Part shown: positions 51,409-59,710 of the stretch, one piece after another
Position numbering within the stretch: the stretch's first letter is position 1
How the letters are laid out: each line of letters starts with the position of its first letter
Assembly: GCA_030583885.1 (NCBI GenBank)
Contig: CP129480.1
Span: forward strand, 1,736,001-1,800,000
Direction of reading: 5' to 3'
From: Anaerolineales bacterium
GTDB lineage: Bacteria > Chloroflexota > Anaerolineae > Anaerolineales > Villigracilaceae
Length of the DNA: 64,000 nucleotides
Program-made: the position numbers and the translations under genes
Notes under the pieces: generated by a model
Told to the model about the DNA's origin: nothing
The model's input: only the letters and a program-made list of their open reading frames with translations
The model's database searches: none

Positions 51409-52078
51409 TAAGCGAACGCGATTCAAGCAACCCAAAATCCAGGATTTCGATCACGCCGCGCCCGGAGCGAATGCTCCCATCACTGACGAAATCTTCAAGC
51501 AATCGACTGATAACCTCACGGGAACTGCCCAGTTCAGCGGCGATCTCTTGATGGGTGATTTGCATCGGGTTCTGTGTTTTTCCCTGGTCCAGCAACAGAG
51601 ATGCCACCCGACGGTCCATGCGCTGGAAGGCCACCTCGTCAATGACAGCCATCACGGTCAAGAGCCTCTGCGATAACAAATCAAAGACGAACTCGCGCCA
51701 CAGATCGTGGCGCTGCACCCACTCACGGAATATTTCGGAGGGGATCATGACGGCCTCCGCATCCTGCTCCACCGTCGCAATGGCAGGAAATGTCCGCTGA
51801 CTCAGAATGGCGTTTGCGCTCAGGATGCAGGAGGACCCGCTGCCGAACCGATAGAGCGTGATTTCTCGTCCCGTCTCGCCGCTCTTGTAGACGCGTACCA
51901 CGCCTGAAATCAACAGGGCGATTGCTTCCACACGATCACCTTCGAGGAATACATCCCTGCCGGCCGGGATACTCGCCATAAAAGCCGATTGTTGAAATTC
52001 GCGTGCAAACGATGCGCCGGCCTGTTGGAGAATGGACAGGGATTGGGCGATGCGCTTGAATTGCGATGTGTCAATCAT
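51404..52078 (-). CDS. Crp/Fnr-family transcriptional regulator
   Basis: This 224-residue regulator has an N-terminal cyclic-nucleotide-binding-like beta-barrel (about 10-115) and a C-terminal winged helix (about 145-210). The recognition helix SSREVISRLL keeps Arg-Glu-x-x-x-Arg as in CRP, consistent with GTGA half-sites. Only one cysteine is present, so it is not an FNR-type iron-sulfur sensor; the effector is unknown. It lies directly after repeat copy B and upstream of the DUF2892 and thioredoxin genes, which it may activate. Confidence 0.9.
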   Translation of the reverse strand: MIDTSQFKRIAQSLSILQQAGASFAREFQQSAFMASIPAGRDVFLEGDRVEAIALLISGVVRVYKSGETGREITLYRFGSGSSCILSANAILSQRTFPAIATVEQDAEAVMIPSEIFREWVQRHDLWREFVFDLLSQRLLTVMAVIDEVAFQRMDRRVASLLLDQGKTQNPMQITHQEIAAELGSSREVISRLLEDFVSDGSIRSGRGVIEILDFGLLESRSLK

Positions 52079-52097
52079 GGATCTTTGAAGTCGTCAG

Positions 52098-52166
52098 TTA
52101 TACCCAGCGCGGTCACAAATTGCGCTTTTTTAGAAGCGGGAAAGCGCAATTTGTGACCGTGGGCAT
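52098..52166 (-). repeat. Palindromic promoter-associated repeat, copy B
   Basis: A perfect 19-bp inverted repeat (52110-52128 with 52141-52159; CGGTCACAAATTGCGCTTT arm) surrounds a 12-nt spacer. On the minus strand the element continues as CGCTGGGTATAA, about 20 nt before the Crp/Fnr ATG. It aligns without gaps over 69 bp to copy A at 26127-26195. The other end also has a TATA-like string (CATTATATG). Confidence 0.82.
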
Positions 52167-52192
52167 TATATGTTGTCATTTGAAATGGCTGC

Positions 52193-53044
52193 CTAGTCAA
52201 ATGTAAATGCCAGGCCGATTGTGCCGGGTCCAGTGTGAGTACCGACCACGGGACTCACTTCTGCGAAAATCGTCTCAACAGGATTGCTTTGCTGTGCCGC
52301 ACGATCCAGCAGGGTTTTTGCATCTTCACTTGCATTTGCGTGTAATGCAGCAATACGGATATTTGATTTGCCCTGTACGTTTTCAGCGACCAGTTCAAGC
52401 ACGCGGTCATGCGCCTTGGACTTCGTACGGATGCGTTCGACACCTTCCACACGGCCGTCTTTGAGGGCAAGAATCGGCTTTAGATTCAACGCAGAACCAA
52501 TGAAGCGCTGGGCGCCTCCGATGCGTCCGCCGCGATGCAGGAACTCAAGGGTGTCGACTGCAAAGAACAGCCCTGTGTTGCTGCGGGTACTTTCTGCGGC
52601 GGCAAGGCACTCTTTGAGAGTCCCTCCCTGCTCAGCGGCACGTGCTGCGGCAAGCACGATCAAGGAAAGCGCCATGGATGTCGCCAGACTGTCCACGATG
52701 GTTACTTTGGATCCTGCTGTTTCCATGGCATCCCTGGCCTGCATGGCAGACGGGATTGTCCCCGATAATTTGGACGAAACAAAAAGACCGAGCACCTCGA
52801 AGCCCTGCTCCACGAGCGGCTTAAAAATCGCCTGCATGGATGCGGGTGAAACCTGGGAAGTGGACGGCATGGTTTTTGCCGTCTTAAGGCGGGTGTAGAA
52901 TTCCGCCGGCTGAATGTCCACCCCGTCACGAAACGTTTCCTCTCCCCAGATGAGAACCTGCGGCGCAACTGTGATATTGTATTTCCTGACGTATGCTTCA
53001 GGTAAAAACGAAGTGCTGTCTGTGACAATGGCAATTTTTGACAT
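52193..53044 (-). CDS. DegV-family fatty-acid-binding protein
   Basis: This 283-residue DegV/FakB-like protein binds a fatty acid for phosphorylation by the FakA kinase. It shows IAIVTDSTSFLP, MPSTSQVSP, FVSSKLSGT, LHRGGRIGGAQRFIGSALNLKPIL and HTGPGTIGLAF, all family marks. The kinase gene is not in the window. It diverges from mreB; ribosome site CTGGAGGAAG precedes the ATG. Confidence 0.92.
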   Translation of the reverse strand: MSKIAIVTDSTSFLPEAYVRKYNITVAPQVLIWGEETFRDGVDIQPAEFYTRLKTAKTMPSTSQVSPASMQAIFKPLVEQGFEVLGLFVSSKLSGTIPSAMQARDAMETAGSKVTIVDSLATSMALSLIVLAAARAAEQGGTLKECLAAAESTRSNTGLFFAVDTLEFLHRGGRIGGAQRFIGSALNLKPILALKDGRVEGVERIRTKSKAHDRVLELVAENVQGKSNIRIAALHANASEDAKTLLDRAAQQSNPVETIFAEVSPVVGTHTGPGTIGLAFTFD

Positions 53045-53080
53045 ATCTTCCTCCAGTGGGGTTTGGTTGGCGCTATTTTA

Positions 53081-53093
53081 CCCCCTCTGGGGG
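53081..53093. promoter_or_regulatory. CCCCC/GGGGG palindrome in the degV-mreB gap
   Basis: CCCCC-TCT-GGGGG, a 5-bp GC palindrome in the divergent region, next to TAAAAT (minus strand), which could be the degV -10 box. It may be a small operator; no known factor matches. Confidence 0.25.
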
Positions 53094-53130
53094 ATTGTGC
53101 CGTGGCAAAATCTGTTTTTAAGCCTCATGG

Positions 53131-53136
53131 TATAAT
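53131..53136 (+). promoter_or_regulatory. -10 box of the mre operon
   Basis: TATAAT about 50 nt before the mreB TTG start, with no clear -35 hexamer. The leader contains an AGGAG ribosome site at 53173-53177. Confidence 0.5.
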
Positions 53137-53184
53137 ATGTAAGTAATTACTATATTTCGGTAAAATCCCACTTAGGAGCCTATT

Positions 53185-54255
53185 TTGGCCTTCAACCCTA
53201 TCAACTGGCTGCTAGGCCTTTTTTCTCTGGACATCGCCATTGACCTTGGCACTGCGAACACCCTTGTCCATGTTCGTAATAAAGGCATTGTTATCAATGA
53301 GCCATCCTGGGTGACTGTTGACAAGAAATTACGGCAACCCCTCGCAATTGGCCTCGAAGCCAAGGAAATGGTTGGACGCACGCCGGGGAATATAGTTGTC
53401 GTGCGCCCCATCCGTGACGGTGTGATCGCCGAGTTTGATGTCACCCAGATCATGCTTGAATATTTCATCGGCAAAGTCCACGAACAGAGCGTGGTTCCTC
53501 TGCCGCGCCCGCGTGTGATCATTGGTTTGCCGACAGGCGTCACCGAAGTGGAGAAGCGCGCGGTCTATGACGCCGTCATGGCCTCCGGTGCGCGTCAGGC
53601 GCTGTTGATTGAGGAACCGATCGCGGCCGCGCTCGGGGCTGGCCTGCCGATTGGGGAGGTTCGCGGCTCGATGGTGGTTGACATCGGCGGCGGAACCACG
53701 GAAGTTGCGGTTATGTCCATGAGCGGCGTGGTTGCATCCCGTTCCCTGCGTGTTGCCGGCGATGAGATGGATCAGGACGTTGTGCAGTATCTTCGCAACA
53801 AATACAACTTGTTGATCGGCGAAGGGATTGCCGAGCAGATTAAATGGCAGATCGGTTCCGCCTATCCCTTGCAGCCCGAAAAGACGATGGAAGTGAGGGG
53901 GCGTAATCTTGTCACCGGGTTGCCCGAAACCATTGAAGTTTCCTCCGTCGAGATTCGCGAGGCGCTCTCGGGTTCCGTGCAGGTCATTATTGACACCGTG
54001 CGGGACGCGTTGGATGAAATCCCGCCTGAAATCGTATCCGACCTGATGGATATAGGCATTTGTCTCGCGGGCGGAGGTGCGTTATTGCAGGGTCTCGCGG
54101 AACGCCTGACTGATGAATTGAAATTACGCGTCTGGGTGGCGGAAGACCCGCTTACCTGTGTAGCGCGCGGCGCAGCGATGGTGTTCGAAGACCTGGATTT
54201 ACTCGGGCGATATTTGGTTGGTCTGGAGCGCGGCAGCACGCGTCACCTTGGATAG
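53185..54255 (+). CDS. mreB: Rod-shape-determining protein MreB
   Basis: This 356-residue actin homologue polymerises under the membrane and directs lateral wall synthesis. The nucleotide motifs are IAIDLGTANTLVHV, VDIGGGTTEVAVM and ICLAGGGALLQGL, with the LLIEEPIAAALGAGLPI segment between. The N-terminus (FNPINWLLGLF) may be an amphipathic membrane anchor. The start is TTG at 53185, 8 nt after AGGAG; no suitable ATG exists. First gene of mreB-mreC-mreD-mrdA. Confidence 0.97.
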   Translation: MAFNPINWLLGLFSLDIAIDLGTANTLVHVRNKGIVINEPSWVTVDKKLRQPLAIGLEAKEMVGRTPGNIVVVRPIRDGVIAEFDVTQIMLEYFIGKVHEQSVVPLPRPRVIIGLPTGVTEVEKRAVYDAVMASGARQALLIEEPIAAALGAGLPIGEVRGSMVVDIGGGTTEVAVMSMSGVVASRSLRVAGDEMDQDVVQYLRNKYNLLIGEGIAEQIKWQIGSAYPLQPEKTMEVRGRNLVTGLPETIEVSSVEIREALSGSVQVIIDTVRDALDEIPPEIVSDLMDIGICLAGGGALLQGLAERLTDELKLRVWVAEDPLTCVARGAAMVFEDLDLLGRYLVGLERGSTRHLG

Positions 54256-54294
54256 TAAATATTTTGGCAGTCTCGTTCAGGGACTGAAACATCA

Positions 54295-55131
54295 ATGAAT
54301 TCCCGTTCTTTACAAACAACGATTATTTTCTTGGTAGTGGCGGGTATTCTCGCCCTTTCGCTGGGCGGTTTCTTTGGCTCCGCTTCAAGACAGTTCAGTA
54401 GTATGTTGATCGAAGTCCAAAGTTGGGTCTCGTCGCGTTTTCTTGGTTTTCAGGATTTTATTACCGCACCCCGCGATATTGTTTCCCTGCGCACGCGCAA
54501 TTTGGAACTGGAGTCCCAGGTCTCACAGCTGCAGGCGCAGGTCATCGAACTCCAACAACGCGTCAATGAGACCGAGATCCTTGCGGCTCTGGTTAACTTC
54601 TCCCGTTCAAACCCCGAAAGCACCTATAAAGCAGCGGCTGTGATCGGTCGTGATCCCAGCCCGTTTTTGCATTACATCATCATTAATCGCGGATCGAATG
54701 ATGATATTCGGCGGGGCATGCCGGTTGTTACAAACCAGGGCCTGGTTGGGCGTGTGGATGCGGTGATTGCTGACGCTGCGCGGGTTCAGTTGATCACAGA
54801 CCCCGCATCCGCCGTCAATGTGTACCTGCAAAATGCTGAGACCAATGCTGTGGCATTCGGTTCCGTCACCGGCGACACGTATCTGGATATGATCTCGCAG
54901 AACGCCATTGTGGAATCAGGTGATCTGATTCTGACCTCGGGGCTGGGCGGCGGGTATCCGTCGGACCTTATTATCGGACAGGTTGTTACCATCCGCGCCC
55001 TTGAATTTGAACTGTTCCAGCAGGCGACAGTCCAGCTTGCGGTGGATTTCTCCCGTCTTGAGATCGTTCTGGTCATCACCAACTTTCGCCCGGTGGATAT
55101 CTCTCCACTTGTGCCTGTTCCCTCCCCGTAA
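54295..55131 (+). CDS. mreC: Rod-shape-determining protein MreC
   Basis: This 278-residue protein has one N-terminal transmembrane helix (about 8-26), a coiled coil (about 66-100, LRTRNLELESQVSQLQAQV) and two beta-barrel units (VGRVDAVIADAARVQLITD; SGDLILTSGLGGGYPSDLIIGQV). It scaffolds PBP2, MreD and MreB in the elongasome. Length is normal. It follows mreB by 39 nt and precedes mreD. Confidence 0.95.
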   Translation: MNSRSLQTTIIFLVVAGILALSLGGFFGSASRQFSSMLIEVQSWVSSRFLGFQDFITAPRDIVSLRTRNLELESQVSQLQAQVIELQQRVNETEILAALVNFSRSNPESTYKAAAVIGRDPSPFLHYIIINRGSNDDIRRGMPVVTNQGLVGRVDAVIADAARVQLITDPASAVNVYLQNAETNAVAFGSVTGDTYLDMISQNAIVESGDLILTSGLGGGYPSDLIIGQVVTIRALEFELFQQATVQLAVDFSRLEIVLVITNFRPVDISPLVPVPSP

Positions 55132-55143
55132 TCATCATTAGAC

Positions 55144-55644
55144 ATGCGAAATCTTATCGCGTTTCCATTGCTGGGATTTGCGGTCATCCTGCAATCCTCC
55201 GTTGTCAGTCAGGTCAAATTGCTCTCGGGTTATGCCGATATTGTATTGATCGTGCTTGCCGCTTGGGCATTGCAGGACCGCGTCAAATCTGCCTGGCATT
55301 GGGCAGTCATGGCTTGCCTGATGCTTGCCTTTGTCTCCAGCATGCCCTGGCTGGTTTTATTTGTTGGCTATCTTGGTGTGGTCTTTATTGCCCAGGGTTT
55401 GCAGCGGCGGGTCTGGCAGGCGCCGTTGCTTGCAATGTTTAGTGTTACATTTATAGGCACGATGTTCATTCATTTATTATCCTTTTCTGTATTGCGCATA
55501 TTGGGCACGCCGTTTTTATTTGACGATGTAATGGGCTTAGTCACGCTGCCAAGTTTATTGCTCAATATGTTATTCTCAATACCCATCTATGCTTTCATGC
55601 GTGATCTGGCGCGGTGGGTTTACCATCTAGAGGAGCACGAATGA
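55144..55644 (+). CDS. mreD: Rod-shape-determining protein MreD
   Basis: This 166-residue membrane protein has five or six helices, MreD-like by position and by its small size and hydrophobic plan (ALQDRVKSAWHWAVMACLML; MLFSIPIYAFMRDL). Sequence conservation of MreD is low, so the call rests largely on context between mreC and mrdA. Its stop overlaps the PBP2 ATG (ATGA). Confidence 0.85.
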   Translation: MRNLIAFPLLGFAVILQSSVVSQVKLLSGYADIVLIVLAAWALQDRVKSAWHWAVMACLMLAFVSSMPWLVLFVGYLGVVFIAQGLQRRVWQAPLLAMFSVTFIGTMFIHLLSFSVLRILGTPFLFDDVMGLVTLPSLLLNMLFSIPIYAFMRDLARWVYHLEEHE

Positions 55645-57836
55645 GTTCTGGTTCTGTATTGCGCCCTGTTCGTTTTGAGCCCTGGCGGCTTGCCACGGTT
55701 TATATCGTTGTGTTTTTGGCGTTGATCGCCCTGCTTTTCAGGCTGATCAACCTGCAGGTGGTCGAGGGATCAGTCTGGACGGCACGCGCCATTGACAATT
55801 ACACCTTTGAAGTCAGCATCCCCGCTCCACGCGGTATTATCTATGACCGCAACGGAAACATCCTTGCACGCAACCTTGCCTCTTATAATGTCGTGATTAC
55901 GCCGGCGAGCCTGCCCGCCGACGATTCGGATATTCAACGTATTTACCGTGAGCTCTCAATGTTGATTGAAGTTCCTGTGGGCGGACCTGTGACAGCAGAA
56001 TCCTTGGAAGAAGCCAAGTTGTTTGCGGCGTGCGTGGAGGGACCCGGCATTGCCCAGCTGGTGGCTTTGCAGGATACGTTGGCGCCGTACAGCCCTGTCA
56101 AAGTAAAGTGCAATATTTCGGAGGAAATTGCCCGCATCGTGGAAGAGAGATCGGTTGATTGGCCCGGCGTAAAGGTTGAGGTGGAGCCGATTCGTGACTA
56201 TCCAACAGGGTCGTTGACAGCCCATCTGGTCGGTTTTTTAGGGCCGATTCCGGCATCTCAGGAAGCGGAATTGCGCGCGCAGGGATTTATCCCCAATCGT
56301 GACAAGATTGGTTATTCCGGTGTTGAGGCCTCGTTGCAGGATATCCTTGCAGGCAGGAACGGTTTGCGTGTGGTGCAGGTGGATGTGGCCGGGCAGGAAC
56401 TTCGCAATCTTGAACCGCCCATCTCACCAGTGCCGGGACATAATATCTATTTGACGATCGATACCCGCCTGCAGGCCGCCGCTGAAGCCACTCTTTTGGA
56501 AGAGATCAGGTTCTGGAATACATATTTTGGAACGGTGCGCATTTCAAGCGGAGCCATTATTGCTATGAACCCGAAGACGGGCGAGATCCTGGCAATGACC
56601 TCGTTTCCGACCTATGAGAACAACCGCTTTGTGCGTTTTATTCCCGCCTATTATTATGAGCAGCTAAGTCAGGATCCGCGCAAGCCCCTGTTGAACAACG
56701 CGATCTCTTCGGAGTTTCCGCCTGGTTCTGTGTTCAAATTAGCCACCGCAACAGGCGCGATCAACGAAGGCGTGGTGGATTTGACCACCATTATCCAGGC
56801 GCCGGGACAACTGTTGTTATGCGAGAAATTTAATCCCAATGATATTTGTACGGAGCGAAATACGCGCCCCTTTGTTGACCACATTCTTGAACAGAGACCC
56901 GAAGGTTTTGGCCCTGTCAATTTTCTGCAGTGTATTGCCTTTTCAAGTAACGTCTGTTTTTACAAACTGGGCGGCGGCTACGAGGATGAGATCGTTCAGG
57001 GGCTTGGTGTTGAGCGCCTGCGGCAATACGCCCGCGCGCTTGGATTTGATGAGCGTTCGGGGATCCAGCTGCTGGGCGAGCAGGATGGGTTGATCCCCGA
57101 CCCGCAGTGGAAGCGCATCAACACCGGCGAGAACTGGTCCACGGGCGATACGTATATTGCCAGCGTGGGGCAGGGGTATGTGCTTTCCACACCCCTGCAA
57201 ATACTCATGTCTGGTGCGGTGATCGCCAACAACGGAAGGCTGATGCAGCCAACCGTTGTCCACGAGGTGACCGACGGCGATGGGAATGTTGTCCCAATGT
57301 GGTTCAATCCGAATGATTTCACGGCCACCAATTTTGAAACGGCAGGCAGTTATCAAATATCACCTTTTACCCCCAACTTGAAATGGGATGTTACCGTAAC
57401 CCCGATGATTCAGGGGTATTCCTGTGACGGTGCGTACTGTAGTTTGGATGAGGACGACTTGAAGATCATCCAGCCCTCATCCATTCAAGCGGTGCGCGCG
57501 GGGACGCGGCTGGCAGTGACCGCCAATCTGTTTGGCACCTTGAACGATCTCTTTGGCGACTTCCCCATCGCGGTGGCGGGCAAGACCGGCACTGCGGAAT
57601 ATTGCGATGATGTTGCGCGTGAAGCCCAGCGCTGCCAGTTTGGCGCATGGCCCACGCACTCATGGACTCTTGCCTATGCTCCCTATGAAGACCCGGAGAT
57701 CATTGTGATCGCGTTTGCCTACAACGGCGGCGAAGGTGCGAGCGTGGCCGGACCGATGGTTGCGCGCATGATCAAATCCTATTTTGAGATCAAGGCGATT
57801 GACATCGCGCAGGGGAATCCAGCCCCGGGCCAATAG
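55641..57836 (+). CDS. mrdA: Penicillin-binding protein 2 (peptidoglycan transpeptidase)
   Basis: This 731-residue class B PBP cross-links peptidoglycan during elongation. It has one membrane anchor (about 18-38), the pedestal PAPRGIIYDRNGNILA, and the transpeptidase motifs Ser363-x-x-Lys366 (PGSVFKL), Ser435-Ser-Asn437 and Lys648-Thr-Gly650. Cysteines occur as close pairs in the outer domain (393/403, 431/439, 595/600 and about 654/663), suggesting disulfides not typical of the family. The ATG at 55641 overlaps the mreD stop. Confidence 0.95.
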   Translation: MSSGSVLRPVRFEPWRLATVYIVVFLALIALLFRLINLQVVEGSVWTARAIDNYTFEVSIPAPRGIIYDRNGNILARNLASYNVVITPASLPADDSDIQRIYRELSMLIEVPVGGPVTAESLEEAKLFAACVEGPGIAQLVALQDTLAPYSPVKVKCNISEEIARIVEERSVDWPGVKVEVEPIRDYPTGSLTAHLVGFLGPIPASQEAELRAQGFIPNRDKIGYSGVEASLQDILAGRNGLRVVQVDVAGQELRNLEPPISPVPGHNIYLTIDTRLQAAAEATLLEEIRFWNTYFGTVRISSGAIIAMNPKTGEILAMTSFPTYENNRFVRFIPAYYYEQLSQDPRKPLLNNAISSEFPPGSVFKLATATGAINEGVVDLTTIIQAPGQLLLCEKFNPNDICTERNTRPFVDHILEQRPEGFGPVNFLQCIAFSSNVCFYKLGGGYEDEIVQGLGVERLRQYARALGFDERSGIQLLGEQDGLIPDPQWKRINTGENWSTGDTYIASVGQGYVLSTPLQILMSGAVIANNGRLMQPTVVHEVTDGDGNVVPMWFNPNDFTATNFETAGSYQISPFTPNLKWDVTVTPMIQGYSCDGAYCSLDEDDLKIIQPSSIQAVRAGTRLAVTANLFGTLNDLFGDFPIAVAGKTGTAEYCDDVAREAQRCQFGAWPTHSWTLAYAPYEDPEIIVIAFAYNGGEGASVAGPMVARMIKSYFEIKAIDIAQGNPAPGQ

Positions 57837-57861
57837 ACGATGCGCTTTCATCAGGTATAAT
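57834..57861 (+). promoter_or_regulatory. Promoter of the min genes
   Basis: TAGACG at 57834-57839, a 16-nt spacer and TATAAT at 57856-57861, starting on the stop codon of mrdA. Predicted leader of about 25 nt before minC. It allows separate expression of minCDE. Confidence 0.5.
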
Positions 57862-57892
57862 TCCATCCAATAAATTTACCCAAATTTGTCCT

Positions 57893-58573
57893 ATGGAACA
57901 AATCACCTCTCTGGTTCAGATCAAAGGAATACGCGACGGACTTCTTGCAACATTTTCAGATGCTGCATGGGAAGACCAGCGTATAGCTTTGCTCACTCAA
58001 ATTGATGAGCGTTCATCCTTCTTTCACGGTGCGCGCCTGGCCATGGATGTCGGCACGCAAATCCTAAAGGTCAATGATCTCGTGGATTTGCGTGACCATT
58101 TATCTGAACGGAATGTGGTTTTATGGGCAGTCGTAAGCGAATCGCCGGTCACGGAACAGACCGCTCAATTGCTTGGCCTGGCCACGCGCATCTCGAAACC
58201 GCGACCCGAGGAACAAAGACAGTTTGCGGATACCATCACCGATGACACCGCACTGTTTGTCAACAAGACACTTCGCTCTGGAACGCGCATTGAATTTCCC
58301 GGCCACGTTGTTGTGTTTGGTGACATAAACCCGGGCGCAGAGATCATTGCCGAAGGGAATGTGATTGTGTGGGGAAGGGTGCGCGGCATGATCCACGCCG
58401 GTTCCAAAGGGGATCGTTCTGCGTTTATCTGCGCGCTCGATCTTTCTGCCAATCAACTGCGTATTGCGGATGAAGTCTCCGCCATGCTCAAACCTCAAAA
58501 AGACCCCAAGCCTGAGATTGCCAGTATTAATAGCGAAGGCCGTTTGCAAGCTGAAATGTGGAACGCAGGCTAA
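57893..58573 (+). CDS. minC: Septum site-determining protein MinC
   Basis: This 226-residue inhibitor of FtsZ assembly has a variable N-terminal domain and a C-terminal beta-helix (about 110-205) with the conserved run VVVFGDINPGAEIIAEGNVIVWGRVRGMIHAG (in pieces), ending near KGDRSAFICALDLSANQLRIAD. It is recruited to the membrane by MinD, encoded 19 nt downstream. Confidence 0.94.
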   Translation: MEQITSLVQIKGIRDGLLATFSDAAWEDQRIALLTQIDERSSFFHGARLAMDVGTQILKVNDLVDLRDHLSERNVVLWAVVSESPVTEQTAQLLGLATRISKPRPEEQRQFADTITDDTALFVNKTLRSGTRIEFPGHVVVFGDINPGAEIIAEGNVIVWGRVRGMIHAGSKGDRSAFICALDLSANQLRIADEVSAMLKPQKDPKPEIASINSEGRLQAEMWNAG

Positions 58574-58592
58574 TTCATTTTTAGGACTTAAT

Positions 58593-59390
58593 ATGACCGC
58601 TCAAGTGATTACGATTACATCTGGAAAAGGCGGCGTGGGCAAGACCACCGCCGTTGCCAACCTTGCCACCGCGCTTGCCGTGGACGGAAAAAAAGTCGTT
58701 TGCGTTGATGGTGATATCGGCTTGCGCAACCTGGATGTGGTGATGGGCCTTGAAAACCGGATTGTATATGATATTGTGGATGTGATCGAAGGACGCTGTA
58801 AATTAAAACAGGCGATGATCCGTGACAAGCATTACCCTGAGATGTACCTGATTCCGGCCGCGCAGACTCGCGACAAAACTGCAGTCTCTCCATCTGACAT
58901 GGTACGCATCTGTAATGACCTCCGGCCTGATGCTGATTTCGTCCTCATCGACTCGCCCGCGGGGATTGAGCGCGGCTTCCGAAACGCCATTGCAGCAGCA
59001 GACAGAGTCATCGTGGTGACCAACCCGGAGATCAGCGCGGTGCGGGATGCGGATCGGGTGGTGGGCATTCTGGAGGCGGAGGAAAAAGGGAGCCCGTATC
59101 TGGTCATAAACCGGTTAAACTCTGTGTTGGTCAAAAACAACGACATGCTCTCTGCGGAGGATGTGCTGGACCTGTTGGGCATTCAACTGATCGGTATCGT
59201 GCCGGAGGATGAATCGGTCATCATTGGCTCGAACCGTGGCGCGCCTGTGGTAAATGATGTAAAAAGCCGTGCGGGACAGGCCTTCCGCAATATTGCCAAA
59301 CGCCTGCAGGGACACGACGTGCCATTCATGGACCTCGATCAACAAAGCGGATTGTGGAAAACCATTCAACGCTTTGCGGGGAGGAAGTGA
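58593..59390 (+). CDS. minD: Septum site-determining protein MinD
   Basis: This 265-residue ATPase has the deviant Walker A GKGGVGKTT, the switch I segment VDGDIGLRNLDVVMG, DFVLIDSPAGIERGF and a C-terminal amphipathic helix (SGLWKTIQRFAGRK) for membrane binding. With MinC and MinE it places the division site. The ATG at 58593 matches the family start; an upstream frame from 58464 lies in minC. Confidence 0.96.
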   Translation: MTAQVITITSGKGGVGKTTAVANLATALAVDGKKVVCVDGDIGLRNLDVVMGLENRIVYDIVDVIEGRCKLKQAMIRDKHYPEMYLIPAAQTRDKTAVSPSDMVRICNDLRPDADFVLIDSPAGIERGFRNAIAAADRVIVVTNPEISAVRDADRVVGILEAEEKGSPYLVINRLNSVLVKNNDMLSAEDVLDLLGIQLIGIVPEDESVIIGSNRGAPVVNDVKSRAGQAFRNIAKRLQGHDVPFMDLDQQSGLWKTIQRFAGRK

Positions 59391-59391
59391 C

Positions 59392-59643
59392 ATGAACTTT
59401 TTCACGCGGAAAAAAAGTGCTGAAAGCGCAAAGGAACGCCTTCAGCTGGTGCTGGTGCATGACCGCACCGACCTGACCCCCGTACAATTGGAAGCATTAA
59501 AGGATGATTTGCTTAAAGCCATTTCGCAGTACATTGACATTGACCCGGAGGCTGTGCAAATTGGATTGGAACGCGACGGCCGTTCCCAGCGGCTGGTGGC
59601 GGATATTCCCCTGCGGAACGTATCACGCCATCGCGCGGGTTGA
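59392..59643 (+). CDS. minE: Cell division topological specificity factor MinE
   Basis: This 83-residue protein has an N-terminal membrane/MinD-binding segment (FFTRKKSAESAKERLQLVLVHDR) and the C-terminal dimer domain (LEALKDDLLKAISQYIDID). It stimulates MinD ATPase and drives oscillation or spatial restriction. It starts 1 nt after minD and ends before a strong terminator. Confidence 0.94.
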   Translation: MNFFTRKKSAESAKERLQLVLVHDRTDLTPVQLEALKDDLLKAISQYIDIDPEAVQIGLERDGRSQRLVADIPLRNVSRHRAG

Positions 59644-59662
59644 CCTTTAAATATTCTGGAGG

Positions 59663-59707
59663 CACGGATCAACCTGATGGCATCATGGGTTGCATCCGTG
59701 TTTTTTT
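59663..59707 (+). terminator. Terminator abutting rodA
   Basis: CACGGATCAACC (59663-59674) pairs with GGTTGCATCCGTG (59688-59700) with one bulge, followed by T7 at 59701-59707. The rodA ATG is only 3 nt further on, so this may also act as an attenuator of rodA. Confidence 0.78.
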
Positions 59708-59710
59708 ATT

